From NCBI RefSeq assembly GCF_001693485.1, contig NZ_MAXC01000004.1, positions 165,669-229,668 of the forward strand: DNA of 64,000 bases, in the 5' to 3' direction. How positions within the stretch are numbered: the first letter of the stretch is position 1; each line of letters begins with the position of its first letter. Below, in pieces: positions 63,959 to 64,000 of the stretch. The position numbers and the translations under genes are program-made. This DNA comes from Bradyrhizobium sp. LMTR 3. GTDB lineage: Bacteria; Pseudomonadota; Alphaproteobacteria; Rhizobiales; Xanthobacteraceae. The notes beneath the pieces are model-generated. The model was not told the origin of the DNA, ran no database searches, and was given only the letters and a program-made list of their open reading frames with translations.

Positions 63959-64000
63959 ATGTCTTTTGGCGATATTCGGGTTGCTGAGCGTGCTGATTGG
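63959..64000 (+). CDS. Start of an unknown gene, cut by the window end
   Basis: ATG at 63959 with GGGAGG 6 bases upstream (63948-63953 region). The 14 codons seen read MSFGDIRVAERADW. An overlapping frame from 63954 would read as a hydrophobic leader (MRCLLAIFGLLSVLIG) but its ribosome site is too close. Too short for assignment; a transposase of the suspected inserted element is one possibility. Confidence 0.4.
   Translation, partial: MSFGDIRVAERADW

Overview
The window reads as chromosomal DNA of a Bradyrhizobium-type alphaproteobacterium (order Hyphomicrobiales). The evidence is the high GC content, a 409-residue HemA-type 5-aminolevulinate synthase with an FNR/FixK-type box, the murA-DUF2948-hisD-UPF0262 cluster, a TrcR/DUF1013 gene, NdvA, TAXI-TRAP and Bug-type uptake proteins, and several families of intergenic palindromes typical of this group. 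No prophage, CRISPR array, nodulation or nitrogen-fixation gene was seen. The assignment rests on gene content and protein character, not on a database search.

Left part (1-16.2 kb): the 3' end of a DUF294/CBS-type gene; a NarL-type response regulator convergent with a 1169-residue transporter-fused hybrid histidine kinase, with a REP-associated tyrosine transposase (RAYT) and its two inverted REP copies between them; hemA with a FixK-type box; a metallo-beta-lactamase-fold hydrolase; a chemoreceptor; an Omp25-like porin; and an exported GH1-GH16 glycosidase pair divergent from an HD-GYP gene.

Middle (16.5-31 kb): a Crp-family regulator, tRNA-Thr(GGU), a cyclic-nucleotide-domain/thioredoxin-reductase-like fusion without the CxxC pair, a chloroperoxidase-type hydrolase, then the housekeeping run murA, DUF2948, hisD, UPF0262, LMW phosphatase, maf, yacG and tRNA-Phe(GAA). 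Small metabolic and unknown genes follow, among REP-like palindromes.

Right of centre (31-43 kb): an RTX/CHRD protein; a cluster of small genes with two matches to the EcfG (general stress sigma factor) promoter consensus; an aldo-keto reductase; a hotdog thioesterase; a CoA-pyrophosphatase-like Nudix protein; a Bug-type binding protein; exported proteins of unknown function; and a receiver-EAL protein with degenerate residues in both domains. 42.5-50 kb holds a TAXI-TRAP uptake operon, a short-chain dehydrogenase, a CPA1 antiporter and membrane or periplasmic proteins.

Right end (50-64 kb): prpE, a lipoprotein, DUF6494, a SemiSWEET, trcR, the ispH-thrB-rnhA operon, a peroxiredoxin, a DUF924-fadD block bounded by a near-perfect inverted repeat of about 56 bp, a D,D-carboxypeptidase with a repetitive basic tail, and the beta-glucan exporter NdvA. 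At the right edge a repeat appears broken by unknown sequence that begins a new reading frame. Many spacers above 100 bp carry palindromic repeats, in at least seven families, so most non-coding DNA here is repeat-derived.
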